DNA from: Sphingobacterium sp. SYP-B4668
GTDB lineage: Bacteria > Bacteroidota > Bacteroidia > Sphingobacteriales > Sphingobacteriaceae
Direction: 5' to 3'
Length of the DNA stretch: 64,000 bases
Assembly: GCF_027627455.1 (NCBI RefSeq)
Contig: NZ_CP115483.1
Coordinates: forward strand, 3,224,001-3,288,000
In this document: positions 53,045 through 63,174 of the stretch, piece by piece
Layout of the letters: every line of letters starts with the position of its first letter
How positions within the stretch are numbered: the stretch's first letter is position 1
Notes under the pieces: generated by a model
Databases searched by the model: none
What the model saw: the letters and a program-made list of their open reading frames with translations, nothing else
Told to the model about the DNA's origin: nothing
Position numbers and translations under genes: made by a program

Positions 53045-56000
53045 TTAACTGGTCAGCTCCGTTTCTTCATATTCCCAATCTTTTTCGGATACGGCTTTAC
53101 CTGAAACCCGCTCTTGCAAATATTGGAACACGACAAACAGTACGGGGGTAATAAAAATTCCGAACACCGTACCGGCCAACATACCAAATACAGCAGCGTA
53201 ACCTATGGAGTGATTACCTATTGCTGAAGGGCCTACCGCAAATAGAAGGGGTAGTAATCCGGCAATAAATGCCAACGAAGTCATTAAAATAGGACGCAAA
53301 CGTGCTTTGGCTCCTTCGACGGCGGAAGCAACGAGTGACTTCCCTGCACGACGGCGCTGTATTGCAAACTCAACGATCAAGATCGCATTCTTGGCCAATA
53401 GGCCGATAAGCATGACCAACGCGACCTGCACATAGATATTGTTGGACAAATCAGCCAGGGTTATACCTAAAAATACGCCCAGTAGACCGGTAGGGACTCC
53501 AATCAGTACGGAAAGCGGCAAAAGATAACTTTCGTACTGTGCGGACAGCAAGAAATAAACAAAAACGATACAGAGACCAAAAATAAAGACAGTTTGTCCA
53601 GCAGAAGATCGCTCTTCGCGAGCCATTCCCTTCCAATCATGGGAAAACCCGTTGGGAAGTTGGGAGGCAGACACTTGGTCTATTGCTTCCATCGCTTGCC
53701 CTGTACTATATCCAGGACTTGGCATCACGGTCAGGTTGATGGCATTGAAGAGATTAAAATGTTCGACGGTCTCCGGCCCCGAGACGGCTTTCAAGGTGAC
53801 GATACCATTGATGGGAACCATCTGCCCCATCTGATTTTTAATCTGGATACCGTCCAGTGACGCGGGATCTGCCCGGAACTCTGGTGCTGCTTGCATAACT
53901 ACACGATAGTATTTGCCAAAACGGTTAAAATCAGAGGCCTGCATACTTCCATAGTATCCTTGCATCACGGCCATCAAGTCGGATACATTAACGCCAAATT
54001 GCCTCGCTTTGACCTCATCTACTTCCAATTCATACTGCGGGTAGGAGGCGTTGAAAGTGGTAAAAGCAAAACTGATCTCAGGACGCTGCATCAAGGCTCC
54101 TACAAAGGCATTGGATATACTATTGAAATTTTCCAACGAACCAGCCGTACGGTCCTGCAATACTACTTCCAGTCCGGATGTATTTCCAAACCCTGGAACT
54201 GTAGGCATCCCTACAACAAAAAATGAAGCATCTTTATTCCCCATCAACGAGCCCTGCAACTGGCCAGTGATTTGTTCGATGTCGCGCACTTCTCCTCGCT
54301 CTTTAAGGGGCTTCAATCGGACCATTATGGCACCAGCAGACGATGAAGTGCTGAAACTCATCATGTTCAATCCAGATAAAGATATGACACTCTCTACAGC
54401 AGGGTGTTTCCGGATTTCAGCTTCTGCTTCTTTTATCGTATGCTGTGTTCTATCCAACGATGCACCAGGAGGCATAGTCACCATCGTCATCAAGAAACTC
54501 TGATCTTCATCAGGGATAAAACCAGTGGGTGTAGTCTTAAACATCCACAGGAATAAGCCAATCAATATCGCTAGCCCGCTAAAGGCTACTACCTTACGCT
54601 TGATGAGGAATAACACGGACTTTCCATATCGGAATGTCATTTTATCAAATGCAGCATTAAACCCGATGAAGAAACGTTCCTTAAAATTGAGCTTCTTGTG
54701 CTCATGTCCGCCATCATGGGACTTCAGTAATATAGCACATAGTGCTGGGCTCAAGGTAAGGGCGTTGACTGCCGATATAACGATCGCTATGGCTAGTGTG
54801 AGGGCAAATTGTTGATAAAATACACCTGTGGGTCCTTCCATAAAGGCGATAGGTACAAACACTGCGGACATGACCAATGTAATGGATATAATAGCTCCGG
54901 TAATCTCACTCATTGCCGACATGGTAGCGGCACGAGCATTAAGCTTGCGTCGTTCCATTTTGGCGTGTACGGCCTCGACCACAACAATCGCATCATCTAC
55001 CACAATACCTATTGCAAGCACCAAGGCAAACAGGGTCAGCAAATTGATTGAAAAGCCGAATAGTTGCATAAAAAAGAATGTACCCACAATAGACACCGGC
55101 ACTGCTATAGCAGGGATCAATGTAGACCTAAAATCCTGTAAGAAGATAAATACCACGATGAAAACCAATATGAATGCTTCTAACAAGGTCATGAGCACCT
55201 GACTGATGGACTGATCCAATGATTCCTTCGAACTGTAAGGTACGGTATACTTAATGTTGCCGGGGAAAGAGGTCGCAAGCTCTTCCAAGCGCTTGTTCAT
55301 CGCAACTTCTACGGCATTGGCATTTGATCCGGCAGATTGGAAGAGGGCTACCATAATAGCGGGCTTACGGTTGTAGGCGGTTGATACTGTATTGGTATAC
55401 GAACCAAACTCAACACGTGCGACATCTTTCAGACGAAGGAAAGATCCGTCACTGTTGGATCTAATAATCATCGTCTCATAGTCCTGTGGTTCAATAGCCT
55501 TACCTTTATATCGGATGACATACTCGATTGCCTCTTTGGAACTTTCCCCAAAGCGTCCGGGCGCAGCTTCGATATTCTGTCCTTGGACGGCCGCCCCGAT
55601 CTCCTGTGGTGTAATGTTATAAGCGGCCATCTGATGCGGGTCCAACCAGATACGCATCGAATAATCCTTGTTGCCGAATACCTGCGCATCTCCTACACCA
55701 GGTATACGCTTCAGCTCTGGGACAATATTAATCTTAGCATAATTTTCCAGAAACAATTCATCTGAAGCACCATCATCGGAATATAAGGTGACCATCGCTA
55801 CGATACTATTCTGACGCTTCATTGTGCTGACACCGATTTGGTTGACCTCAGCGGGCAACATACTCGTAGCTTGTGATACCCGATTCTGTACATTGACAGC
55901 CGCCTGATCGGGGTCTGTCCCTAACTTAAAGACCACAGTAATCATCAAACTGCCATCATTACTGGAAGTTGAAGTAAGATAGTCCATATTTTCCACACCG

Positions 56001-56209
56001 TTGATAGCATTCTCTAACGGGGGCGCTACAGCCTTGGCAATGACCTCTGCGCTGGCCCCAGGATAGTTGGCGATGACCGATACACTTGGAGGAGCAATCT
56101 CTGGAAACTTGGTAATCGGCAGTGAAAGCATCCCCACTACCCCGAGAATCACCAGCAGAATAGAGATAACTGTGGCCAAGACCGGCCTTTTTATAATATT
56201 TTTTAACAT
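53045..56209 (-). CDS. RND family hydrophobic/amphiphilic efflux pump (HAE1, AcrB-like)
   Basis: The pump has 1054 residues and the AcrB-like layout: a first TM helix (about 10-30), a large periplasmic domain, a central block of TM helices (about 340-560) with the motif GIVVDDAIVVVEAVHAKMERRKLNARAA (proton-relay Asp pair), a second periplasmic domain and a second TM block. The LPNGFSHDWKGMAREE loop and the LIGLLAKNAILIVEFA motif (TM10-11 Lys) are conserved. It exports drugs, bile salts or similar amphiphiles. It is flanked by the adaptor (43 bp before) and the outer-membrane factor. Confidence 0.96.
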   Translation of the reverse strand: MLKNIIKRPVLATVISILLVILGVVGMLSLPITKFPEIAPPSVSVIANYPGASAEVIAKAVAPPLENAINGVENMDYLTSTSSNDGSLMITVVFKLGTDPDQAAVNVQNRVSQATSMLPAEVNQIGVSTMKRQNSIVAMVTLYSDDGASDELFLENYAKINIVPELKRIPGVGDAQVFGNKDYSMRIWLDPHQMAAYNITPQEIGAAVQGQNIEAAPGRFGESSKEAIEYVIRYKGKAIEPQDYETMIIRSNSDGSFLRLKDVARVEFGSYTNTVSTAYNRKPAIMVALFQSAGSNANAVEVAMNKRLEELATSFPGNIKYTVPYSSKESLDQSISQVLMTLLEAFILVFIVVFIFLQDFRSTLIPAIAVPVSIVGTFFFMQLFGFSINLLTLFALVLAIGIVVDDAIVVVEAVHAKMERRKLNARAATMSAMSEITGAIISITLVMSAVFVPIAFMEGPTGVFYQQFALTLAIAIVISAVNALTLSPALCAILLKSHDGGHEHKKLNFKERFFIGFNAAFDKMTFRYGKSVLFLIKRKVVAFSGLAILIGLFLWMFKTTPTGFIPDEDQSFLMTMVTMPPGASLDRTQHTIKEAEAEIRKHPAVESVISLSGLNMMSFSTSSSAGAIMVRLKPLKERGEVRDIEQITGQLQGSLMGNKDASFFVVGMPTVPGFGNTSGLEVVLQDRTAGSLENFNSISNAFVGALMQRPEISFAFTTFNASYPQYELEVDEVKARQFGVNVSDLMAVMQGYYGSMQASDFNRFGKYYRVVMQAAPEFRADPASLDGIQIKNQMGQMVPINGIVTLKAVSGPETVEHFNLFNAINLTVMPSPGYSTGQAMEAIDQVSASQLPNGFSHDWKGMAREERSSAGQTVFIFGLCIVFVYFLLSAQYESYLLPLSVLIGVPTGLLGVFLGITLADLSNNIYVQVALVMLIGLLAKNAILIVEFAIQRRRAGKSLVASAVEGAKARLRPILMTSLAFIAGLLPLLFAVGPSAIGNHSIGYAAVFGMLAGTVFGIFITPVLFVVFQYLQERVSGKAVSEKDWEYEETELTS

Positions 56210-56252
56210 AATTGACTATTTCGTGATATTCTCAATACTTTGAACTAAGGGT

Positions 56253-57422
56253 CTATTCGGCAGATGTACTGTCTGAGCTGTCTGTTATATCCGATTTTTC
56301 TTTGATTGGCGTACCTGCTTGCAGATAGCCGAGACCATTGGCGACGATTTTCTCGCCGGCCTGTATACCCTCCGTAACAATGTAATTTCCATTTGTCTTT
56401 CCGCTAACCACGAGTGGCTGCTGCACTGCCTTCCCCTCCTTGTCGGATGTGAATACATAGATTTTGTCCTGGATGGCTATCGTCGATGATATAGGGACGA
56501 GTACGGCTTGCTCATAATGCTGCTCCATCAATACCCGCCCCGTACTACCTGTCCGTAATTCGTTACCAGGATTGTCAAATACCGCACGTAGAGTAATCGA
56601 ACCTGTATTTTTGTCAAATTGCCCTTCTACGGCATTAATCTTGCCTTGTTGGGAATAGATTTTACCTGTGGCAGTCTTCAACTGGACAGCTGCCGCATGT
56701 CGAAGCTTAGTCTCGATCGTGTTGCCGGCCAATCGATCTTGAAAAATCGAAAAATCCTTTTCGCTCATACTGAAATAAGCATATACTTGACGCGTATCGG
56801 ATAAGATCGTGAGCGGACTCACGATCGAAGGACCGATTAAACTTCCGAGTCTATAGGGTATCCGTCCGATGTAACCACTCACGGGCGCTGTAATGTTACA
56901 AAAACCGATGTTGATCCTTGCTGATTGCTCCGCTGCCTTTGCTTGCTCCAATGCCGCCGAAGTGGCTTCATAGGTAGCCTCAGCTTGTGAGACTTGAAGA
57001 TTTGAAACAATATTATTCTCGACGAGTTCGCGCTTTCTATCCAAGTCTATTTTCATGTTTACCAAATTAGCCTTAGCTGCCAAAACCGAAGCCTTAGCAT
57101 TGTTGTACTGCTGCACATATACTTGGTCATCGATCTTAAACAGTGTCTGCCCTTTTTGAACATAGGCTCCCTCATCCACCATGATCTTTTGTATATAACC
57201 CGATACCTGCGCACGAATTTCAACGTTTAGAATACCCTCGATCGCACTCGAATATTCTCGAGCAACTATGGCGTTGTCGGCAGCTATCGTAAGCATATTA
57301 ACTTCAACGGGCTGACCAATCTGTTGCCCTTTATCATCGGCAGCGCTACAACCAAAAAGGAAAACTGCGCTGATCCCCATCAGCGAACTCTTAACAATGG
57401 AAACTTGATTCATTTTAATCAT
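56253..57422 (-). CDS. RND efflux periplasmic adaptor (AcrA-like lipoprotein)
   Basis: The 389-residue protein has a lipoprotein signal (VFLFGC, Cys about 25). The lipoyl motif VEIRAQVSGYIQKIMVDEGAYVQKGQTLFKIDDQ (about 70-105), an alpha-hairpin (about 105-175), FCNITAPVSGYIGRIPYRLGSLIGP and a beta-barrel/membrane-proximal end are typical of AcrA. It bridges the pump and outer-membrane factor. It is the first structural gene of the operon, and the AraC gene lies 151 bp upstream in the same direction. Confidence 0.95.
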   Translation of the reverse strand: MIKMNQVSIVKSSLMGISAVFLFGCSAADDKGQQIGQPVEVNMLTIAADNAIVAREYSSAIEGILNVEIRAQVSGYIQKIMVDEGAYVQKGQTLFKIDDQVYVQQYNNAKASVLAAKANLVNMKIDLDRKRELVENNIVSNLQVSQAEATYEATSAALEQAKAAEQSARINIGFCNITAPVSGYIGRIPYRLGSLIGPSIVSPLTILSDTRQVYAYFSMSEKDFSIFQDRLAGNTIETKLRHAAAVQLKTATGKIYSQQGKINAVEGQFDKNTGSITLRAVFDNPGNELRTGSTGRVLMEQHYEQAVLVPISSTIAIQDKIYVFTSDKEGKAVQQPLVVSGKTNGNYIVTEGIQAGEKIVANGLGYLQAGTPIKEKSDITDSSDSTSAE

Positions 57423-57573
57423 ACTATTACAACCTAAACTTTATATTAAGAATGGCTCACAAATATCGATTTGATTATTTTGGTTAAAAAGTCAAGAAAA
57501 CTCAATATATTGTCAATAAGACTCCAAAAAAGAGAAAAAAGGAAGAAAAAAGGAATGAAAATCTCTAAGAAGG

Positions 57574-58476
57574 TTATTTTGCGGTGCGTACGCTCTGACG
57601 ATAAGCCAAAGGTGAAAGGCCAACATGTCGCTTAAAGAATTTACTAAAAGTTGGCATATCGACATAGTTGAGCTCATCGACGATTGCCGTCATGGTATAG
57701 TTAAAAATATTGAGTAAGGTGATGGCTTCGGCAATCACGAGTTGATTGACGATTTGAGCAGGCGTCATACCGGTAACCTCTTTGACCACACGACTCAGAT
57801 ATTTTCTAGAAATAAACAAATCTGCAGCGTAAGACTCGATCGATTTATTCTCTTTAAATCTTTCGATTGCCAGATTGATGAAATCAAAGGCGACCTGGTG
57901 CTGTCTATCTTGAATAGGTCCCTCGTTCTGCACGCGCAGCTTGAGTGCGGCACCTATCTCGTATGTCATCAGCTTGAGTGTGGTATTCACGATCTCACTA
58001 TGAAACTCTTTGGCTTCTCCTGGACTATTTAGCTGTCCTAGATGCTTTATATACATCACCAAACGGTCTTGAACATCGCGATCTACAGACAACTGGCTCA
58101 TCTTACCTGTCAGCACGGACTCCAACAGATTAACTCCATGCAAATTTACACCTATCTTTTTTGAGAAATCAACACTTATAAGAAAGCAGACCACATCAAT
58201 ATCGGAGGAAACTTCCAAAAACTCTACCACATTAGAGGGTGAACCGAGATAAATATCTCCCTGCTGCAATATATATTCACTAAAATTATTACGCAAACGC
58301 AATATTCCCTGAGTTACGATCGTGATAGCAAAACAATCCATCCGAATCGGAATATTGCAAAACACATCATCCGAATTCTCATGATTGAGCGTAGACACTT
58401 TAAATCCATTAAATTTCTGTTTTCTAATGTCGCTGGCAATCATATCTTCCAAAGAAAGAAAAAATACCGATTTCAT
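57574..58476 (-). CDS. AraC family transcriptional regulator next to the efflux operon
   Basis: I prefer the ATG at 58476 (MKSVFFLSLEDMIASD) to the one at 58509, since an AGAGAA sequence precedes it. The 300-residue protein has an N-terminal ligand-binding cupin-like domain and a C-terminal HTH_18 domain: SIESYAADLFISRKYLSRVVKEVTGMTPAQIVNQLVIAEA (about 208-247) and YVDMPTFSKFFKRHVGLSPLAYRQ. It is on the same strand as the efflux genes. Control of the pump is plausible from position but not shown. Confidence 0.9.
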   Translation of the reverse strand: MKSVFFLSLEDMIASDIRKQKFNGFKVSTLNHENSDDVFCNIPIRMDCFAITIVTQGILRLRNNFSEYILQQGDIYLGSPSNVVEFLEVSSDIDVVCFLISVDFSKKIGVNLHGVNLLESVLTGKMSQLSVDRDVQDRLVMYIKHLGQLNSPGEAKEFHSEIVNTTLKLMTYEIGAALKLRVQNEGPIQDRQHQVAFDFINLAIERFKENKSIESYAADLFISRKYLSRVVKEVTGMTPAQIVNQLVIAEAITLLNIFNYTMTAIVDELNYVDMPTFSKFFKRHVGLSPLAYRQSVRTAK

Positions 58477-58615
58477 CGCATTCTCTAATTTGACGAGAGT
58501 TCTTATCATTAATACTCGGTTAGCAATTTACGCACAATGCGCGTCTCTATCAAAACCAATCACAAAAAAATCAACACACAACATATCAATAGGTAAGCAT
58601 ATTCTTTCTAAATAC

Positions 58616-59308
58616 TTAGTGCCCTACATCGCCGCTTCGGGGCATAGCTTCAGGCGTCATCCCCTTTATCATCAAGGCTATTACGCATTTCTGCTTCTCC
58701 AAAATCTCATTCGAAGTGGAGACATCGGGTAATCCTGAAATAATTTCGCCCAAGGTATACTTCATCTCTACTCCCTCTGCCATCTCCAAAATCAACTTTC
58801 CCATGGCCTCTGCTTCCATAGCCAACAGTTCGTCTTTCTCTATGCCAATTTTAATTACGGAACAGAAAGTATCGACATTGCCCAGATAGAGATTGTTAGC
58901 GGTAGAACCCTCCCCCTCATGTGCTACCTGCCAATGTACCATATCTAGGTAAATACTATGGTAACTATCCATAAAATGCCTTCGGTGCTCCAACAGTTGG
59001 AATAAAATGGATAATACACCATCATGGGTACGACCTATGATTAAACGCTCAATCTGTCTAAAATCATTTTCAAGGGTTCTTAACACTTCTTTTATAAGAA
59101 GCTGTTTGTCTCGAAAATAGTAACGTAGGTTGACTTTAGAAATCTGTAAATCCTTTGCAATTTCCGTCATCGTGGTCTTATATAATCCAAAATGCGAAAA
59201 TCTTCTGATAGCGACTTGTACAATGGTGTCTTTTAATTTCTGTTCAACTCCAAAATGCTTATTCTCTTGCGCCAACGGGCGCTTGGGATATTCTCTTTCC
59301 ATTCTCAT
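58616..59308 (-). CDS. TetR family transcriptional regulator
   Basis: The 230-residue protein has an N-terminal HTH of TetR type: VQVAIRRFSHFGLYKTTMTEIAKDLQISKVNLRYYFRDKQLLIKEVL (about 30-76). The C-terminal part is helical and variable, as in ligand-binding domains. It lies upstream of the AraC regulator on the same strand. Efflux systems are often controlled by such repressors, so it may repress the pump and respond to a pump substrate. The inducer is unknown. Confidence 0.92.
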   Translation of the reverse strand: MRMEREYPKRPLAQENKHFGVEQKLKDTIVQVAIRRFSHFGLYKTTMTEIAKDLQISKVNLRYYFRDKQLLIKEVLRTLENDFRQIERLIIGRTHDGVLSILFQLLEHRRHFMDSYHSIYLDMVHWQVAHEGEGSTANNLYLGNVDTFCSVIKIGIEKDELLAMEAEAMGKLILEMAEGVEMKYTLGEIISGLPDVSTSNEILEKQKCVIALMIKGMTPEAMPRSGDVGH

Positions 59309-59716
59309 TACCTATAATTAATCACGCTCCAGTGGTACCTTTCTATTATCACCTACACCCTTTCTAATTTTTAAATCGCTGCCCATGGCTGAAATCACCA
59401 AGCAACTTGGCTACGCTTAACACGCCAAGGACCAACACCTTGCAATAGCGATATCCAAAAGTCCATACCCAAATACAAATATCATTTTGAATACGTTAAC
59501 AAAAAAGCCTATAAAGCCTATTATGTTGTCAAAAAGACACCAAAAGACGAATGCCATTGGTTTAGTATAATCAACATCTGTAACTTTGATAGTCAAGCAT
59601 GATATACTTTTTAGTAAGCATTTCGATCTATTTCAAATAGTAGAGAAACAAAGGAGTATGTTAACAGCCGATAACATAAGGACAAATATTTGCGTGAAGG
59701 CATAACGACATCAAAA
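59309..59716. other. 400-bp region with a startless coding-like frame
   Basis: On the plus strand the frame 59393-59602 (70 codons, no good start) reads ...SIPKYKYHFEYVNKKAYK then AYYVVKKTPKDECHWFSI and stops at TGA. The aromatic/lysine-rich pattern looks coded, so it may be the 3' end of a lost gene. It directly precedes the DUF6624 gene. No terminator is evident, and the upstream part has only promoter-type AT-rich DNA for the TetR gene. Confidence 0.4.
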
Positions 59717-60319
59717 ATGAAACATGAAGATATTGCTAGAAAAATAGTTAAGCTTAAGAATGCTGATACTGCACTCAGGACCAAACTTGTTCGAAGCGGG
59801 CAACTTGGCAATGGATATCATGAAGAAATGAGGGAGTTACATAATAAAAATGCTAAAGCATTAAACGATATAATAGACAAAATTGGGTATCCGACAATAG
59901 ACAAAGTTGGCAAGGAGGCGAACGAAGCTGCTTGGCTTGTCATCCAGCATTCAATTGGACAGCCAAAATTCATGAAAAAATGCTTGCAACTGCTAACAGA
60001 GGCTGTTAATCATAACGATGCAGATAAAAAAAACGTAGCCTATCTCACTGATCGAATAGCTGTATTTGAAGGTAAGCCGCAACGCTATGGAACCCAATTT
60101 GAGTGGGACAAAAACGGAAATCTAAGCCCAAATCATTTGGACGATTTGAACAACGTAAATGAAAGGAGAAAATCCATCGGGCTTAACACGCTCGAGGAAC
60201 AAACAGAAATCATAAGAAAACAGGCAAAAAGTGAAAATCAGCAACCACCGACAGATTTTGAAAAAAGAAATCAGGAAATGGACGAATGGAGGAAATTAGT
60301 GGGCTGGAGAGATATCTAA
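59717..60319 (+). CDS. DUF6624 family protein
   Basis: I place the start at the ATG at 59717 (MKHEDIARKIVKLKNADTALR), not the upstream in-frame ATG at 59690. The 200-residue protein carries the DUF6624 pattern: IIDKIGYPTIDKVGKEANEAAWLVIQHSI (about 57-85), a helical middle, then NVAYLTDRIAVFEGKPQRYGTQFEWDKNGNLSPNHLDDLNNVNERRKSIGL. It has no signal peptide. Function of the family is unknown, though it often lies among contact-dependent or bacteriocin-type accessory genes. The next gene on the opposite strand is the immunity-like gene. Confidence 0.85.
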   Translation: MKHEDIARKIVKLKNADTALRTKLVRSGQLGNGYHEEMRELHNKNAKALNDIIDKIGYPTIDKVGKEANEAAWLVIQHSIGQPKFMKKCLQLLTEAVNHNDADKKNVAYLTDRIAVFEGKPQRYGTQFEWDKNGNLSPNHLDDLNNVNERRKSIGLNTLEEQTEIIRKQAKSENQQPPTDFEKRNQEMDEWRKLVGWRDI

Positions 60320-60359
60320 GGGATATCACCTCAAGATTTAAATCGCCATTTTTTATTCT

Positions 60360-60590
60360 TCAAAACACTATTTGAATCGTGACGTCTGACACCTTGAATA
60401 AATAATCAGGGAGAAAAAGGATACTAAAATCTTCATACTCGAGCCCGTAGATATAATCGCTAGCATTGGGATTTGGGACATTGTCCAGGAAGATATCGAG
60501 ATAAGCATCGTTTTCTTCTTCAGTGTGCCTCTCAGCATCCCTAATTTTATTGACTAATTCTATCAACGCGACCCTGCTTAATTTTTCCGT
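60360..60590 (-). CDS. Bacteriocin-immunity-like (colicin Im-type) protein, start codon lost or unusual
   Basis: The frame reads EKLSRVALIELVNKIRDAER, then HTEEENDAYLDIFLDNVPNP, and NASDYIYG. This matches the pattern of the colicin/pyocin DNase immunity family (L.R.EL..L...I..AEG.TEEE....L..FE..VPHP..SDLIFYP). The expected ATG would be at 60590, but the codon there is ACG; no ATG lies in frame between the upstream TAG and the coding part. A TTG at 60566 could start a shorter product. The C-terminal part after SDYIYG (EYEDFSILFLPDYLF...) differs from the family. The gene may be a pseudogene or use a rare start. No cognate nuclease is seen, although the startless frame at 59393 is nearby. Confidence 0.6.
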   Translation of the reverse strand, partial: TEKLSRVALIELVNKIRDAERHTEEENDAYLDIFLDNVPNPNASDYIYGLEYEDFSILFLPDYLFKVSDVTIQIVF

Positions 60591-60742
60591 AGGTACTTGA
60601 TATTGTAGCTATTTGAATATAAAAAATTTTATTGAACAAATATTGTGTAAGTGAATGCTACCCGTCCAACCGAGTGAACTATATCACCCGATTGAACATC
60701 CTTTCAGCACATTGACCTTAAAAAACAGAAACGAGCTTGAAC

Positions 60743-63151
60743 TTATAGACCTCTAACCCGTTGTTGCTCTTGGTTGGACTTCGCTTTCGAATGACTATCA
60801 CTAGACCTGCCAAAGCTGTATGTAAGACTAATGCGCCACAATCGGCTATCGAGGTTGATGCGTTGGTCCATGTACACGTTACCAACGGTGGATGTGGTAT
60901 GATAGCGACGAGTCCTAAACAAATCGTCTATCGCAAATTTGACATTCAACTTATCATCGTACAATTTTTTCATCAAGCCAACGGAGACGAATCCGCTCGC
61001 CTTCTGCCTAAAGACTCCATCACTCTGTGGACTTTCGTAAGAGCCCGTCCACTCGACCGACCATTTTTTTGGTATACGATAAGTATGGGTGGTCTGTGCT
61101 GTATATGACCATAGTCTATTGTAGATACGCTCATTGCGAAAAGTTCCAAAATAACGATTTTCGAAGGTGTTGACATTCCATTGCGTACTCCAAAATGCAA
61201 AGGGTGAAAATGAATAATGTACATTAATCCCATAATTTTGAAATCCCTTAATATTATGAATGCTACGGATAGTCGTGTTCTCTTCCGGTAATTGGGTCAA
61301 CACAGAGGTCATCGCATCGTGCACATCAGTATAGTAAACCGAGAAGAGGAGATTTCGGTGCAAAGTATAGTTGAGCTCGTATGCATTAGCCAACTCGGGT
61401 TGTAAGAGAGGATTACCCTCCCAATATACATAGGCGTCAACGTAGTATCGAAAAGGGTTTAGATTTTCGTAGTCGGGACGATTGATGCGACGACTATATG
61501 AAAATTGAAATTGGTGATTAGCATGTGGCTGGAAACGAAGGGAGACACTCGGAAATAGCTGTATATAATGCTTGCTGAATGTCGTACCGTCTGTCCGCAA
61601 ATCACCATCAGCCTTTGTACGCTCTGTACGCAAACCGGCGATAAATCCCCAACGATCAAGATTGAGGTTAAAATTAAGATAAGCGGCGTGAATCTGTTCT
61701 TTGTAAACGAAATGATTACTATTCTGTGAATCATGAACCCATATATGATGATCAAGGGTATCGGATAGACTATTATTGTCTGACTTCATCCAACTGCTTT
61801 TCCAACCGATTTCGGCACTCAACGCTCCATTGATCTGATGCAAATAATCCGCCTTGGCAACCTGCAAATGGGTAGTTGATGGTGTAGCATTCTGCCTAGC
61901 TGCAAGATAAGGATTATACTGTCCCAATGGAAGGATGGTCGATAGGAGTAGCTGATCGGCTTTGTAACTGGAATATAGGATATCCCAATCAGCACTCAAT
62001 TGATGCTTATCCTTTATCTTCTGTATATAACTGAATCCGACATTATGCGCCTGCCATCGACTGTCATTGGTGTTGTCCGTCAATGTATGGGTCAGTCGTT
62101 CATCATCCATACGGTATATGTCGTTGTACCCCTGGCTAAAATTTTGATACGTGCCGAAGCTACCTGTCCAAAGTACGCCTACACTCATCTGCTCATTGGG
62201 TGTATATTCAAGTCCCGCCCTACCCTGTTGAGTAGTAAGTGGTTCATCGGTCTTGGAATATTGCAGTGACTTGCGCGCGTCAGCGGCATCCCCGTCAGCA
62301 TAAAATCTATCGAAGTTACGATACTCTTCCTCTCCTCGATAGGCATGCTCAAAACTGCCTTGCCACCTCCATTGCCCAACTTGGCCACCGAGATTGGCTC
62401 CACCTCCATAACGGGCTTTTCGACCACTGCCCCCAAAAGCTTGTACACTACCGGACAAAGGTGTTGGTGCAGGCTGCTTCATTACAATATTAATGAGACC
62501 TCCCACCCCTTTGGCATCAAATTTTGCAGAGGGATTGGTAATCAGCTCAATACTTTTAATCGATTCTGACGAAGTGCCTTTTAAAATATTGGCCAGCTCT
62601 TTCGATGACAGGTAGGAAAGTTTGCCGTTGAGTAAAATACCAATATCTGACTTGCCTCGCATTTGGATATTACCATCTTCATCGACCCTGACGGATGGTG
62701 CTCGTTGCAACAATTCTAAAGCAGTCATACCACTAGCTAAAATGCTACTCTCTACATTAATGACAGTGCGATCGCTCTTCTGCTCGATGAGTCGACGAGT
62801 CCCTTGAACCGTAACTTCACCCAAAGTCTGCAGCGCATCTACCAAAAAGATAGTATCCAGAGCTATTTGCTCTCCAGACTTCAAATCGAACCTATGCGTA
62901 TATCGTTCATATCCCAAATGATAGACTTCTAATTGATAAGTGCCAGTGGGTAAGGTGTGCTTAAAAAATCCGTCGTCATCTGTATACATCTTATAGGTGC
63001 CTATAGAATCTATAGTGTGTATAGTTATATTGGCTTTAGGAATGACTTGCTGGGATGTGTTGAATACGAAACCTTGTATCCTTGTTTGTGCACTAACGGT
63101 AACGGCACAAAAAAATAGGGCAAAAAAAGTGATATATAGAGAATAGGACAT
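60743..63151 (-). CDS. TonB-dependent receptor-like outer membrane protein
   Basis: The 802-residue protein has a signal peptide ending VSAQ (about residue 22), a CarboxypepD_reg-like domain (IQGFVFNTSQQVIPKANITIHTID, about 25-110), a plug domain (about 115-225, MTALELLQRAPSVRVDEDGNIQMRGKSDIGILLNGK, with NPSAKFDAKGVGGLINIVMK) and a barrel. It is of the OMP_b-brl_3 type, like the one at 12809, and has no SusD partner. The next gene (24 bp downstream in reading order upstream) is a PepSY protein, a pairing often seen with iron or siderophore uptake. Confidence 0.9.
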   Translation of the reverse strand: MSYSLYITFFALFFCAVTVSAQTRIQGFVFNTSQQVIPKANITIHTIDSIGTYKMYTDDDGFFKHTLPTGTYQLEVYHLGYERYTHRFDLKSGEQIALDTIFLVDALQTLGEVTVQGTRRLIEQKSDRTVINVESSILASGMTALELLQRAPSVRVDEDGNIQMRGKSDIGILLNGKLSYLSSKELANILKGTSSESIKSIELITNPSAKFDAKGVGGLINIVMKQPAPTPLSGSVQAFGGSGRKARYGGGANLGGQVGQWRWQGSFEHAYRGEEEYRNFDRFYADGDAADARKSLQYSKTDEPLTTQQGRAGLEYTPNEQMSVGVLWTGSFGTYQNFSQGYNDIYRMDDERLTHTLTDNTNDSRWQAHNVGFSYIQKIKDKHQLSADWDILYSSYKADQLLLSTILPLGQYNPYLAARQNATPSTTHLQVAKADYLHQINGALSAEIGWKSSWMKSDNNSLSDTLDHHIWVHDSQNSNHFVYKEQIHAAYLNFNLNLDRWGFIAGLRTERTKADGDLRTDGTTFSKHYIQLFPSVSLRFQPHANHQFQFSYSRRINRPDYENLNPFRYYVDAYVYWEGNPLLQPELANAYELNYTLHRNLLFSVYYTDVHDAMTSVLTQLPEENTTIRSIHNIKGFQNYGINVHYSFSPFAFWSTQWNVNTFENRYFGTFRNERIYNRLWSYTAQTTHTYRIPKKWSVEWTGSYESPQSDGVFRQKASGFVSVGLMKKLYDDKLNVKFAIDDLFRTRRYHTTSTVGNVYMDQRINLDSRLWRISLTYSFGRSSDSHSKAKSNQEQQRVRGL

Positions 63152-63174
63152 AAAATCTTTAAAATAGAATAAAC

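Noticed and set aside
54051..54503. 150-codon plus-strand frame inside the pump gene
   Set aside because: This is an antisense shadow of the highly conserved RND pump.
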